A stretch of DNA of 38,443 bases from a virus, in the IMG/VR virus record IMGVR_UViG_3300047409_000194, positions 1-38,443 of that record. One strand, 5' to 3'. Made by a program: the position numbers and the translations under genes. The notes beneath the pieces were generated by a model. It saw only the letters and a program-made list of their open reading frames with translations, made no database searches and was not told the DNA's origin. Shown here piece by piece: positions 16,258 through 27,401 of the stretch (position 1 is the first letter of the stretch; each line of letters starts with the position of its first letter).

Positions 16258-18595
<2,338 letters not shown>

Positions 18596-18599
<4 letters not shown>

Positions 18600-20179
18600 C
18601 GCTCACCCGCCGGGGTCAGTTTGGGCACTACGTCGAGGATCGCGGTGGGCACCCCGATCGCCGTGTTGTGGGTGTCGATCCGGAACGAGAAAAAGTTGCT
18701 GGTGCTCGACTGCACCACCTGGTTGGGGTTGCCGCCGAGGGTGTCGAAGCGGTAGCTGGCGTTCAGGTTGGCGGTGCCGGCGTATTGCCCATTGCAAGGC
18801 GTCATGCTTGTGTACCAGGTCAGTTCCATCGTCGGCGGCACCGTCACCGGGGTCGGCGGACGCTCAGACATCACCGGAGTCACCCGCGACAGCGTCTGCA
18901 GCTTATCGGGCTGGCCGACGTAGCCGGTGATCAGATAGGAGTCGCCCCACTGGTCCTTGTTGCGGTTCTTGGTCACCCCGTTGACGATATAGATGATGTC
19001 GACATTGACCGCCTCGGGGTTGGTCTGGATCTGCTCCTGGCCGTTGCTGACCCCGGTCACCTGGTTGGTCCGGAAGTGGATGGTGTTGGTGCGACAGGGG
19101 ATCGCCTGGGCGATCGGCGAGGTGTCCAGCGCACCCCACTTGTTGAGCTTGTAATTCCAGCAGAGCATCATCCGGATGCCGGACATGTAGACCAGGTCGC
19201 CGGTACGGAAGTGGCCGAGCAGCAGCGGATACTGACCGGCGTTGTTGCCGATGAACATGTAATTCGCGGCCAGGAAGCGGCGGATGCCGTCGGTGATCGA
19301 GCGCGGACGGGTGCCGTCGTAGAGGAAGATGTCCTCCGCGCCGACGAACACCAACCCCTGGTCGATGGTCACCACCGAGCGCGGCCCGATGCAGCCGATA
19401 TTGTCGGAAATGCGCTCGAAGTCCCAGACGGGCGAGTTCGGGCCGGCGCCGACGTACCTGCCGCGGTACATCGAATTCGACTTGAACACCACGATGCCGC
19501 TCTGGAATTCGCTCACCGCGGTGATCGCGCCGGGGGTGTCGACGAACTGCGCGAACGAGCACTGCGTCACCTGCGGGTTCACCCGCCAGTCGACGTGGTT
19601 GCCCACCGCCGACCAGGCCAGGATGTCGGTCGCGCCAGTGACCGTCGACCAGTTGCCGACATCGCCCAGGAATACGAAATTGTTGGCCGCGCAGCAGACG
19701 TGCGCGGCCGGTGCGGCGGTCCACGCCGGGTTGCCGAGGTCGTCGAACTTGGTGGCCCCGGTCAGGTCAAGCGAACTGCGCTTCTGGGCAGTCACCGCCT
19801 TGTTGCAGGCAATGACCACGTCGCCGTAGGCGCAGAAGTCGAAAAAGCCATAGGCGTCTTCAGGGTACTGGTACGGGAGCCCGCCCAGCGCGTAGCCGCC
19901 AGCCCGAGAGACATCGGTATAGCCGGTCCCGGTGCTGATCATGCTCAGACGCTTGTTGGTGCCGACGAACAGGTTCCCCCCCGGCTGCGAGTTCCAGCGG
20001 GTGGCGAAACAGGCGTTGGGCCAGGTCTCCCCGGCGATCAGCACATAGGTATACGGCGGCCCGAAGTCGCACTCCGAATGCACCGTGGCATAGCCACCGT
20101 GCGGTTCCGGCAGCATCTCGCTGACAAAGCTCAGGATGCCCGGCGTGCGCGGATCGAGGTCCGGCCGCCAGTCAAGCAT
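18596..20179 (-). CDS. Tail nozzle / stabilisation protein (P22 gp10-like), 527 aa
   Basis: Follows the adaptor gene with an 8-base overlap, as in P22-like neck modules. The protein is beta-rich with repeated propeller-like blades ([72 protein letters not shown]-like [13 protein letters not shown]), characteristic of podovirus nozzle proteins. It would form the tail tube beneath the adaptor ring. Assignment is from gene order and fold pattern, not from a database match. Confidence 0.75.
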
Positions 20180-20795
20180 CCCAGCTCCGTAGCCGGCCGC
20201 TCTGGGTGCTCTCCTGGGTCTGCCGCTGCATGTCCTGCAACAGGTCGTGCTCCTGTTTGTCGAGCATGCTCGCCCAGCTCATGGTATCCCCGGTGGGCAT
20301 GAATTGGCCGACCAGGAGCTTTTTGGCACGGGTGCGGATCAGCTCTTCGGCTTCTTTTGTCCACATATTTTCCACAGCCGAGCCGGTGTTCTCCGCCGGT
20401 ACCGTGAACAGGTAATACTGGGCCAGCGGGTAAGCCTTGTCGGGGCAGGGATAGAGCCGAAACGCCTTGCCGTAATTGGCGTACCACTCCGGCTCGCCGC
20501 GATCGCTGGCCTGGATGCCGAGCCCGTCGATATCCTCCGGCGCCACCAGCTCGAGCCCGGTCTCGCGGCTGTTGACCAGCATGACCAAACGGTCGAGCTT
20601 GACCAGATCGGTCGGCCAGTTATAGAGGTCGGTGCCGGCGACGGTCACCGTCATCGACTTTTTTTCATTGAACCAAAACCTGAACCGCTGATAGTGCGCG
20701 ATCGCGTCGTTGATATAGTCGTCAACCACGCTGGCAATATCATCCCGGTGAAGCTCAGAGATGATCCTTGCTTCCATCTGTGCAAAGGTCGACAT
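20172..20795 (-). CDS. Head-to-tail adaptor protein (P22 gp4-like), 207 aa
   Basis: Starts MSTFAQMEARIISELHRDD with helical bundles (VVDDYINDAIAHYQRFRFWF), the standard opening of podovirus adaptor/head-completion proteins, then a beta part (YNWPTDLVKLDRLVMLV) and a C-terminal helix (EEAEELIRTRAKKLL-like). It would dock under the portal and bind the nozzle. Lies between the decoration protein and the nozzle, as expected. Confidence 0.78.
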   Translation of the reverse strand: MSTFAQMEARIISELHRDDIASVVDDYINDAIAHYQRFRFWFNEKKSMTVTVAGTDLYNWPTDLVKLDRLVMLVNSRETGLELVAPEDIDGLGIQASDRGEPEWYANYGKAFRLYPCPDKAYPLAQYYLFTVPAENTGSAVENMWTKEAEELIRTRAKKLLVGQFMPTGDTMSWASMLDKQEHDLLQDMQRQTQESTQSGRLRSWDA

Positions 20796-20851
20796 GCGCC
20801 CTCCAAAACACCGCCAGCGCCAATGTCCCGGCGCTGACGGTCACCCGAAAA

Positions 20852-21262
20852 CTACAGGTCGTTGTTGGGCACGAAGGCGATCATGATGATCCCCGTTCCC
20901 GCCGTCGGCGCGCCGGTGATACCAGCCAGGTTGGCCTGGATCTTGGTATCGACCGTCACCACCGGGCTGATGTTGACGCCTTCGTCCAGCGGTACCTGGC
21001 CCAGCGCCGCCAGCGACAGCGCGGTGGCGAAGTTGTCCTGGCCGGGATCGGTCGAGGCGCCAATGTTGATCGCGTTGGCGGTGCCGTTGAAGATCTGCGT
21101 CACGAACACCCCCGAGGCCGAATAAACGATCAGCGACCCGGCGGGGATGGTCCCCACATCGACCACGGCACCCTTCAGCGTGTAGTCAATTCCACGGCGC
21201 AGGTAATGCACCATCTGCTGGTGAAAATTGCGCGCATTCGTTCCAACTACTCCTGTCGGCAT
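20852..21262 (-). CDS. Putative capsid decoration protein, 136 aa
   Basis: Directly downstream of the major capsid gene (11-base gap), with GGAG before ATG. Beta-rich and hydrophobic (GTIPAGSLIVYSASGVFVTQ, INIGASTDPG, GTGIIMIAFVPNNDL). Size, position and composition fit a head decoration or head-stabilising protein. No sequence signature decides this. Confidence 0.62.
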   Translation of the reverse strand: MPTGVVGTNARNFHQQMVHYLRRGIDYTLKGAVVDVGTIPAGSLIVYSASGVFVTQIFNGTANAINIGASTDPGQDNFATALSLAALGQVPLDEGVNISPVVTVDTKIQANLAGITGAPTAGTGIIMIAFVPNNDL

Positions 21263-21273
21263 GATCAGTCTCC

Positions 21274-22332
21274 TTAGTGCGCGACGGCAGTGGTCGAGAT
21301 CGTCAAAGCACCGAAGTCGACGTTGTTGAACATCACCTTTTTGAGGCCCCAGATCATCCCGGCGCTCACGCCTAAGCGGTTTTTGTAGTCAAAGAGCTCC
21401 TCTACCCATTGGATCTCCTGGCCACCGTCGCCGCCGTACGCAAAACACGCCGCCTGGGCGCCGCAAAACGCTGCCCGACGCACCGTCGGCTTGTCCACGC
21501 CGGCATTGGTGATGCCGGTAGTCACCCGCTTGTCCATATGCAAAATGCACGAGTTGTACTCGCCCAGCGCGCCGGTGTAGATCGGGTTTTTGCTCTCGTT
21601 ACCGCCCATCAGAGCTGCTTTTTGAATGTCGAGCCACTGGCCGACATTGGTATTGGTACGCAGGTCGTAGACTTGATAGGGGTGTAAGAAACAGACCCAT
21701 TTTTTCTCGCCACCGATCATCAACGGCCGGATGGTCGGGCTCAGAGTCGACGCCCGCTCGACCGCGACGTCGATCAGCTTCAGGGTGAAGATATCGCCCG
21801 CCGCGAGCGTAGTGTCGTCAGTGATCGCAGTGCCGGCCCAGATGCGCCGTGTGACATCGGGCGCGATCGCCGGCTGCAGCCCGGTGAAGCGCACGTCGGT
21901 CTGCAGGGTGTAACCGCAAACTTGGTTAAAAAATGCGGTGTCGATGCGGTCGCTCCACCAGTCCTGGAGGCCCATCTTGTTTTCATTGCGGATGCTGAAG
22001 GTGACCCTCTGCTCAGACATCTTTCCTGCCGACCGAGTCGCGTGCCGCAATTGGTCGATCAGGATCGCGTCGCTGTACGTCGTGAGCGCCTCCTCGTTGC
22101 CCTCGAGCGTCCCGTCGCCGAGCACGCCCGGCTGGGTCAGTTGCATGCGCAGCCCGAGCGTGATGCGATCGCCGGCGCCCTTGGACAGCTCGTCACGGAT
22201 CTGGATCAGGCTCGAGCTCGTAGTGCCCATGAATTTATCCGCTTTCGTCTCTTTCAAGGCGTCCACGAACAGTTTCTTAGCCCAGGCCTTTACGGTCAAC
22301 GGATCGTTGACCAGATAGCTGGTATCTGCCAT
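21274..22332 (-). CDS. Major capsid protein (N4-gp56 / DUF4043 family), 352 aa
   Basis: Forms the icosahedral shell. Features of the N4-gp56 group of HK97-fold coats: KAWAKKLFVDALKETKADKF at the N-terminus, DRITLGLRMQLTQPGVLGD with the following EGNEEALTTYSDAILIDQLR, then MSEQRVTFSIRNENKMGLQDW, and the P-domain segment KKWVCFLHPYQVYDLR. The length is normal for the family. SD-like GGAGC lies before ATG 22332. The preceding 170-base gap holds hairpins that could set expression. Confidence 0.9.
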   Translation of the reverse strand: MADTSYLVNDPLTVKAWAKKLFVDALKETKADKFMGTTSSSLIQIRDELSKGAGDRITLGLRMQLTQPGVLGDGTLEGNEEALTTYSDAILIDQLRHATRSAGKMSEQRVTFSIRNENKMGLQDWWSDRIDTAFFNQVCGYTLQTDVRFTGLQPAIAPDVTRRIWAGTAITDDTTLAAGDIFTLKLIDVAVERASTLSPTIRPLMIGGEKKWVCFLHPYQVYDLRTNTNVGQWLDIQKAALMGGNESKNPIYTGALGEYNSCILHMDKRVTTGITNAGVDKPTVRRAAFCGAQAACFAYGGDGGQEIQWVEELFDYKNRLGVSAGMIWGLKKVMFNNVDFGALTISTTAVAH

Positions 22333-22394
22333 TTCATTTGCTCCAAAGTGGTTGAGAAAAAGTTCCCATCACTCGCGCTGGATGGAAGCGATCT

Positions 22395-22449
22395 CTCACC
22401 TCTTCGTCGGTGAGCAAACGATCGGGGCTTGCGGCGCCCCAGGCCGATC
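22395..22449 (-). promoter_or_regulatory. Two hairpins in the scaffold-capsid intergenic region
   Basis: In the - strand RNA: CUCACC pairs with GGUGAG (22414-22409 with 22400-22395, 8-base loop), and GAUC..GGGGC pairs with GCCCCGAUC (22449-22436 with 22428-22420). There is no U-run directly after either, so they are more likely RNA-processing or partial-termination elements separating the scaffold and capsid messages than full terminators. The rest of the gap 22333-22504 shows no ORF. Confidence 0.45.
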
Positions 22450-22504
22450 TTCCTACTTTATTTCTAGGCGATGTCCAAAACCTCTTCGGACCCGCGCCTA
22501 TTGT

Positions 22505-23410
22505 TCAGCCGCCCATGGCGGCCTTGAAGTCCTCGTCGCTGATGCGCGCCAGCTGCATGGGCGTCATGTTGGCGATCTGGCGCACGGTCAGTTTACCGCG
22601 CGCCGAGCCGCCCCCGCTCGGCTTCGAGGCCTTGTAGCCCTGCTCGTGCATCGCTTCCTTGTCCACCGGCTGGTAGCCCATCGCTTTCGACATCTCGTAG
22701 GCCATCGCCGCCGGGTCCTGCCCGCGCTGCACCCACTGCAGAGCCAGGTTCCTGGCGTCGGTGCCGGCAATGCCGCGCGCCTCGTCGGGATCCCAGCCGG
22801 CCGCGGTGAGCTCCTTGGTGCGCCGGGTCACCGCATAGGTCAGCGCCTCCTGGTAGTCAGGATGCTCCTCGCGGAACTGCGCCTCGCTGGCAGTCACCCG
22901 GTGCACGAACTGCTGTACCGCCTGCTGCTGGTGCGCCTGTTGCGCATACTGCTGCTGTGCCGCCCACTGCGCCTGGTCGCGCTGGTACTGCTGCTGGCGC
23001 ATGGCCTGCACCTCGGCCGCGGCCTGCTCCGACTTGCGCGCGACATAGGCCAGCGGGTCGACGTTCTTGTCCGGCTCCGGCTCGGCAAACTGCGCCGCCA
23101 ACACCTGCTGCATGCGCTGTTGCGCGATCTGCCACTCCTGGTCGCGCTGGGCCTGGATCTGCATGAACTGCTGTAGCTGCGCGTCCTTGGCCCTGGCCTC
23201 CGCGTCCAACTGCCTTCGCTCCGCCCGTAAGCGGGTGACCGCCCCGATCAATACTTTCGGGTCATCATGCTGCTTTTCCCCGCTCTCGCGGTCATCTTCC
23301 TGCGTTACCACCCCCGAGGTCGCGGCCTCGGTCTTCGGTGCTTCCGGTGAAGTCGCCTTCACCTCGTCTGGGCTCGGCGGGTTGGTCGCCGCCACGGTGT
23401 CACTGAACAT
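22505..23410 (-). CDS. Scaffolding protein, 301 aa
   Basis: TAAGGAGG lies 6 bases before ATG 23410. It sits between portal and capsid genes, the usual scaffold place. The protein starts with an acidic, Pro/Ser/Glu-rich region (residues 1-50), then continues as a long charged helix (RLRAERRQLDAEARAKDAQL) and a Gln/Ala-rich stretch (residues 130-200, AQWAAQQQYAQQAHQQQ). It ends with a basic Gly/Ser and MQLARISDEDFKAAMGG tail, the sort that contacts the coat. No protease domain is visible. Confidence 0.82.
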   Translation of the reverse strand: MFSDTVAATNPPSPDEVKATSPEAPKTEAATSGVVTQEDDRESGEKQHDDPKVLIGAVTRLRAERRQLDAEARAKDAQLQQFMQIQAQRDQEWQIAQQRMQQVLAAQFAEPEPDKNVDPLAYVARKSEQAAAEVQAMRQQQYQRDQAQWAAQQQYAQQAHQQQAVQQFVHRVTASEAQFREEHPDYQEALTYAVTRRTKELTAAGWDPDEARGIAGTDARNLALQWVQRGQDPAAMAYEMSKAMGYQPVDKEAMHEQGYKASKPSGGGSARGKLTVRQIANMTPMQLARISDEDFKAAMGG

Positions 23411-23425
23411 ATTGCCTCCTTACGC

Positions 23426-25915
23426 TCACTGCACGGTCGGCGCCAGGGGCGCGGCCTGCATGCGCTGCACCTCGTGCGCCGACTTCATCATCTCCACGCC
23501 CTGTTTCTGCTGCTCGCCCTGCACTTTCAAGACCTGCAGCTCCATCGCCATGCGGTGCTCTTCCGCCTTCCACTGCGCCTGCTGCTGGGCCATCTGCAGG
23601 TCCATTTTCTTCAGCTCGAGCTCCATCTGCTTCATCTGCGCCGCGGTCTGCTGCGCCGCCTGCTCGGCTTGTAGCTCGAGCTGCTTCAATTGGATGTCGG
23701 CCTGCGCGCGCACCTCTGCGGTATGGGCCTTGGCCCCCTCGGCCTGGGCCACCGCCTGCGCCATCTGCACCTGCGGGTCGCCCTGCTGCGACTTGGCCTG
23801 CTTGGCCGCGGCAATTTGCTTCTTCCAGCTCTCCGCCAGCCCGGCCGGCAACGGCGCATAGTCGAGCGCCTCCTCGGGCACCGGACCGCCTGCTTGCATC
23901 ACCATCGGCGCGATCTTCATCAGCGCCAGGAAGGTCTTTTCCTTCATATCGCGCGCGGTCGGGGCGACGTCGACCACCACGTCGTACTCGAGCACCCCGC
24001 GCTGGAGCAGCAACGGCTCGTAGCGCTCACCGAGTGGACCGGCCACCCGCACCAGCCGCCCGTCGGCCATGTACTCGATCAGGAAATGCGCCAACAGCCG
24101 GCCCTGGGCCTTGCGGTAGTGCCTGAGCGCGTCGAACAGCGTCGCCACGTTGCCCATGCCGGCATTGGTGCGCGCCTCTTCGACTATGCCGGGCTGCATT
24201 TTATCGGCCAGCCCGACCATCTCCAGCGGCACCCCGCTGGCATCGCGAATGGAGCTCACCGAGAACGTCAGCAGCTCGTCGATCGACTTCGGGTACTGCG
24301 GGATGGGCTTGGGCTGGATCTTGGCGCCCGACAAGGCGCCGGCATTGACCAGCGTAACGCCGTCGGTTTTGGCCCAGTCCTGCTCCAGCTTGCGGATGTC
24401 GTTAACCGCGCCCTCTTCGATCAATATCCCGCCCTTGGCGTTGGTATTGATCATGTGCAGGAGCTGGCTGAGCATCTTGTTCGCATACCGCTGGGGGTCC
24501 TCCATCACCGCTACGGCGCCGTAGAAGGTGCCTTTCAGGTGATCGCGGTAGCCGGTGATCGCCTGGTAGATGAATTCGTACTGGCAGGGCGCGTCGGATA
24601 CCTCGAGCAGCTGTTTGCCGAGCAAAAAGGCCTGCTTGTACACCGCTTTCGTGCGCCGGCGGCCCTTCAGCGGCGGCAAGCCCATTTGCAGCGTGCGCTC
24701 CTGCGCCAGCTGGTAGTCCTCTTCGCTCATCTCCAGGTCGGGCGGCTTTTTCGGCCGCGGCGGGGGCGGCGGGGGCATCCCCATCGGGGGCGGGCCCATT
24801 CCCGGCGGTCCGCCGGCCGCATTCGGCGGCATTGCGGGACCCGCGCCTGGTGGCGGCATTGCGGGAGCTCCGGGAGGCATTCCAGGCGGTCCTTGTGGGT
24901 GCATCGGGGGCTGACCCATCGGCGGTGGGCGCATTCCAGGCACCGACGGTGGCATCCCTGGCGGTGGGCCCATGCCTGGTGGCGGCCCTCCCATCGGCGG
25001 GGGTGGCGGGCCCGCCGGCATGCCACCGGCTACACCCGGAGGCATAGGCGGTCTCGGCATCCCAGGCGGCCCATTCGGTGGCCCCATCCCCGGCGGCGGT
25101 CCCATCGGCGGCGGCATGCCTCCCCCAAGTTGGGGGACAGGGGGAGCCATCGGGGGAGGAGGCTGCTTCACCATCCACACCGTCACCTTCTCGCGCCAAC
25201 AATGGTGGATCACGCACCGGGTCCCGTCCGGGGCGTCGTCAGTGGCGGTCTTTTCGTACCACGGCGCGCGGCTAGCGTCGTGCGGGGTCGTGTCCGGCAG
25301 CCGCTCCTGGCCGCCAACCAGCTCCGCGTCCGGCCAGCGCCCGAGAATGGCCTCGTCGTCGAGCCAGTCGTCGCACTGCACCCATTGCATGTCACTCAAG
25401 TTGCGCTTAACCGCGGCCGGATCGTAATGGAACGCGAACGGGTCGCGCCGCGGCACTTCAACCATCCCCTCCGAGTTGGTCTCGAAGTCCATTTTGGTTT
25501 CGGTCCAGCCGTAACCACAGATCACGGTGTCCCTGAACGCGTCGCTTTCCTCGTCTTCGGCGTCGCATTGGTCCCTGGCCCATTTGGCGCCCTCGGTCAG
25601 CAGGTCGTTGACGCCCGAGTCGTCGATCGTCCTCGGCCTATACTGCACTTCCTGGCGGTTGTTGCTCTCGGATCCGCAGATGGCGTTGACCATGACCGCA
25701 ATTCTGTTGAAGCTCACGCACGGCTTGCGCATGTCCTTGTGGGCCGCCTCGTCCTCGGCCGTCCACTGCTTGCCGGCCACCATGTCGTACCAGATCTCAG
25801 CCTTCTTGCGCCACTCCGCAAGGTGCGTCTCCGAGCGCTTACGCTTCTCGAGGATGTCCTCGACCAGCTCTTCATCGCTCTTGTCGACCGGCTCAGTGGG
25901 CTGCTCTGAATACAT
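23426..25915 (-). CDS. Portal protein (P22-like) with Pro/Gly/Met-rich insertion, 829 aa
   Basis: Dodecameric portal for DNA packaging. Residues 1-250 (DILEKRKRSETHLAEWRKKA, then KPCVSFNRIAVMVNAICGSE and QYRPRTID) and 415-700 (KAVYKQAFLLGKQLLE, MEDPQRYANKMLSQLLHMIN, ALSGAKIQPKP, SSIRDASGVPLEMVGLADK) match the P22-type portal core. Residues about 690-815 form a Gln/Glu/Lys-rich coiled coil, like the P22 barrel. Between these halves, residues 252-391 are nearly all Pro, Gly, Met and Ala in PPGMGPP-like units, an unusual insertion where ordinary portals have a short loop. Confidence 0.9.
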   Translation of the reverse strand: MYSEQPTEPVDKSDEELVEDILEKRKRSETHLAEWRKKAEIWYDMVAGKQWTAEDEAAHKDMRKPCVSFNRIAVMVNAICGSESNNRQEVQYRPRTIDDSGVNDLLTEGAKWARDQCDAEDEESDAFRDTVICGYGWTETKMDFETNSEGMVEVPRRDPFAFHYDPAAVKRNLSDMQWVQCDDWLDDEAILGRWPDAELVGGQERLPDTTPHDASRAPWYEKTATDDAPDGTRCVIHHCWREKVTVWMVKQPPPPMAPPVPQLGGGMPPPMGPPPGMGPPNGPPGMPRPPMPPGVAGGMPAGPPPPPMGGPPPGMGPPPGMPPSVPGMRPPPMGQPPMHPQGPPGMPPGAPAMPPPGAGPAMPPNAAGGPPGMGPPPMGMPPPPPPRPKKPPDLEMSEEDYQLAQERTLQMGLPPLKGRRRTKAVYKQAFLLGKQLLEVSDAPCQYEFIYQAITGYRDHLKGTFYGAVAVMEDPQRYANKMLSQLLHMINTNAKGGILIEEGAVNDIRKLEQDWAKTDGVTLVNAGALSGAKIQPKPIPQYPKSIDELLTFSVSSIRDASGVPLEMVGLADKMQPGIVEEARTNAGMGNVATLFDALRHYRKAQGRLLAHFLIEYMADGRLVRVAGPLGERYEPLLLQRGVLEYDVVVDVAPTARDMKEKTFLALMKIAPMVMQAGGPVPEEALDYAPLPAGLAESWKKQIAAAKQAKSQQGDPQVQMAQAVAQAEGAKAHTAEVRAQADIQLKQLELQAEQAAQQTAAQMKQMELELKKMDLQMAQQQAQWKAEEHRMAMELQVLKVQGEQQKQGVEMMKSAHEVQRMQAAPLAPTVQ
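24742..25162 (-). repeat. Pro/Gly/Met-rich repeat insertion in the portal gene
   Basis: About 140 codons of degenerate PPGM/GPPP repeats, starting right after VTVWMVKQ and ending before PPDLEMSEEDY. The DNA is repetitive and G/C-rich, so copy number could vary and assembly could misplace units. Confidence 0.8.
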
Positions 25916-25918
25916 GGT

Positions 25919-26233
25919 CTAGCCTCGCGCTATCTCCGCTCGGGACATCTCCGACACCGTCTGGTCCGCGGCCATGCGCTCGGTCAGGGTCACCGGCGCA
26001 TCGCGCAGCGCCATCCGCCGCAGCATCTCCTCGTAGTGCAGCTCGGCCAGCGCCCACGCGCGCTGCACCGTCGCCTCGGGGTCGTTCCAGGGCACGTTCA
26101 TCATCGCGATCAGCAGCCGCTCGGAGAGCTGCGAGCAGAACTCGCGCTTGGCCCGCCGGATCGCGCGATCACTGACGCTGGTATCGATCAGGCTGGCCTC
26201 GCCATTGAACCGGTTTCTCGCCTCGCCCATCAT
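25919..26233 (-). CDS. Hypothetical late protein, 104 aa
   Basis: ATGA overlap with the upstream gene; two Met codons stand at the start (MMGEARNRFNGEAS). A helical, charged protein (DRAIRRAKREFCSQLSERLL, VQRAWALAELHYEEMLRRM). Located immediately before the portal gene, it may be a small packaging or head accessory protein, but no motif shows this. Confidence 0.62.
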   Translation of the reverse strand: MMGEARNRFNGEASLIDTSVSDRAIRRAKREFCSQLSERLLIAMMNVPWNDPEATVQRAWALAELHYEEMLRRMALRDAPVTLTERMAADQTVSEMSRAEIARG

Positions 26234-26568
26234 CTCGCCTTCGCTTTCGCCTTCTCTTCCTTCGCCGCCCGTACAGCTGCCTTCTCCGCCTCGGCGCGGT
26301 TGATCAGCAACAGGTCCAGCGCGCTGTCCAGGTCCTTGCCGTCCAACGACCAGCGCCCGTCGCGACTGGTATCACAGCGCACATAGAGCTGCTCGTTGAT
26401 CGACCCGTCGCTGTTCCTGACCTGGTCGCGCAGATACCGATACCGTTTCGAGTCCTGGTCCAGGTCCGGCCCCAGCTCGTCCCTGTCTTCCGGCTGTTCG
26501 CCCTTCGCGTACCGCCGCTCAGCGTCCTGCTCGTCCTGGATCACTTCCCGCTTGGTCGCCATGCTCAT
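26230..26568 (-). CDS. Hypothetical late protein, 112 aa
   Basis: ATGA overlaps at both ends. Strongly charged (EQDAERRYAKGEQPEDRDEL), with a central beta-like LYVRCDTSRDGRWSLDGKDLD and an Ala/Lys/Glu C-terminal helix (AEKAAVRAAKEEKAKAKAR). Unknown function; it belongs to the tiny-gene string between the alpha-CTD gene and portal. Confidence 0.65.
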   Translation of the reverse strand: MSMATKREVIQDEQDAERRYAKGEQPEDRDELGPDLDQDSKRYRYLRDQVRNSDGSINEQLYVRCDTSRDGRWSLDGKDLDSALDLLLINRAEAEKAAVRAAKEEKAKAKAR

Positions 26569-26864
26569 CTCCCGTACCTGGTTGCCCTTCGGTGCTTCAG
26601 CACCGCATCGTCCATCCTCAATGCATAGCGCCCACCACGCGGCTGGCTGTCGTCTGCATTCAGGATGTACACATACTCCTCGCGCCGCTCCTGCCCCGCC
26701 GCGTCAGTCACCTTCAGGTCCACCGTGTCCACGTTCCGCACCGCAGTGATCACCGCCGCCATCGGCACCCCTTCCGCAGGCAGCGTCATCGGTGCCCCGT
26801 CCGAGTCGTACACCGGCTGGCCGTTCGACCGGTGGAAGAATTGCAAGGGGTCGCCGACGTTCAC
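26565..26864 (-). CDS. Hypothetical late protein, 99 aa
   Basis: GTG 26864 overlaps the upstream stop (GTGA) with GGAAGAA before it; a GTG nine bases upstream (26873) is the alternative. Beta-rich (GDPLQFFHRSNGQPVYDSDG, VITAVRNVDTVDLKVTDAAG, EEYVYILN), likely a small barrel- or SH3-like fold. It resembles small phage proteins of unknown function. Ends in an ATGA overlap. Confidence 0.62.
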   Translation of the reverse strand: MNVGDPLQFFHRSNGQPVYDSDGAPMTLPAEGVPMAAVITAVRNVDTVDLKVTDAAGQERREEYVYILNADDSQPRGGRYALRMDDAVLKHRRATRYGR

Positions 26865-27061
26865 TTCTTCCACGCCTCGGCCACCGCCTGCTCCAGCACC
26901 GCGATCTTCGCCAGCGCCACGTCAGTGTCGGTACGGATCTGCTCCAGCTTCACCCCCAGCGCATCCAGGTCGCGCTGCATCGCATCGATCCGCTGCACCG
27001 TGCGCAGTAGCGCCGCATCGCGCCCCTGCGCCTCTACCTCATCCCGGTTGTCTATCGTCAT
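26861..27061 (-). CDS. Small coiled-coil protein, 66 aa
   Basis: ATG 27061 overlaps the previous stop (ATGA). Nearly all helix, with heptad-like hydrophobics (LLRTVQRIDAMQRDLDALG, VALAKIAVLEQAVAEAWKK). It may be a diverged copy of the upstream 62-aa coiled-coil gene: both are short, carry a DLDAL segment and end in KK. Confidence 0.6.
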   Translation of the reverse strand: MTIDNRDEVEAQGRDAALLRTVQRIDAMQRDLDALGVKLEQIRTDTDVALAKIAVLEQAVAEAWKK

Positions 27062-27246
27062 TTCTTTCCCACCTCTGCCGCGAAGGCATCGAACCGCTGC
27101 CGCAGCGCGTCCAAGTCGTGCCAGATCCGCGATAGCCGCGAGTCCTGCTCGATCTGCACCGACTTCATCACCACCATCTGCTGCTCCAACTCGCGCAGCC
27201 CCGGCCCCGCCGGCTGCTCTTCCACCTCTGTCCGCTTCGCTGTCAT
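27058..27246 (-). CDS. Small coiled-coil protein, 62 aa
   Basis: ATGA overlaps on both sides. A charged N-terminus (TAKRTEVEEQPAG), then a continuous helix (LRELEQQMVVMKSVQIEQDS, IWHDLDALRQRFDAFAAEVG). No recognised family; see the possible tandem duplication with the next gene. Confidence 0.62.
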   Translation of the reverse strand: MTAKRTEVEEQPAGPGLRELEQQMVVMKSVQIEQDSRLSRIWHDLDALRQRFDAFAAEVGKK

Positions 27247-27401
27247 GCCTTCTCCATCTTCCGCAACGTCTGCGCACTACGCACCCGCGCCTTGATCTCC
27301 GCCGGCTTGCCCTTCGCCATCACTACCTGCTTCTGCGCCCAGCGGTGCGGCTGATAGCCCCAATGCTCGACGTGGCAGAGCTTGCAGACCGGGGCCTTCA
27401 T
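27243..27401 (-). CDS. 52-aa basic protein with CX2CX3HX5H motif
   Basis: Fills the gap between two ATGA overlaps exactly (start 27401, stop 27243). It begins MKAPVCKLCHVEHWGYQPH, with C6, C9, H13 and H19 placed as a small zinc site, followed by a basic helix (KQVVMAKGKPAEIKARVRSA). The same Cys/His spacing occurs in the adjacent alpha-CTD-like protein, so they may share a partner or be related by duplication of the motif. Confidence 0.7.
   Translation of the reverse strand: MKAPVCKLCHVEHWGYQPHRWAQKQVVMAKGKPAEIKARVRSAQTLRKMEKA

Noticed and set aside
18668-20302. 544-codon + strand ORF opposite the nozzle gene
   Set aside because: Antisense shadow with biased composition; the - strand frame fits neck-module order.
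23690-25909. 739-codon + strand ORF opposite the portal gene
   Set aside because: Antisense shadow rich in Arg/His and produced by the codon bias and Pro/Gly repeats of the portal.
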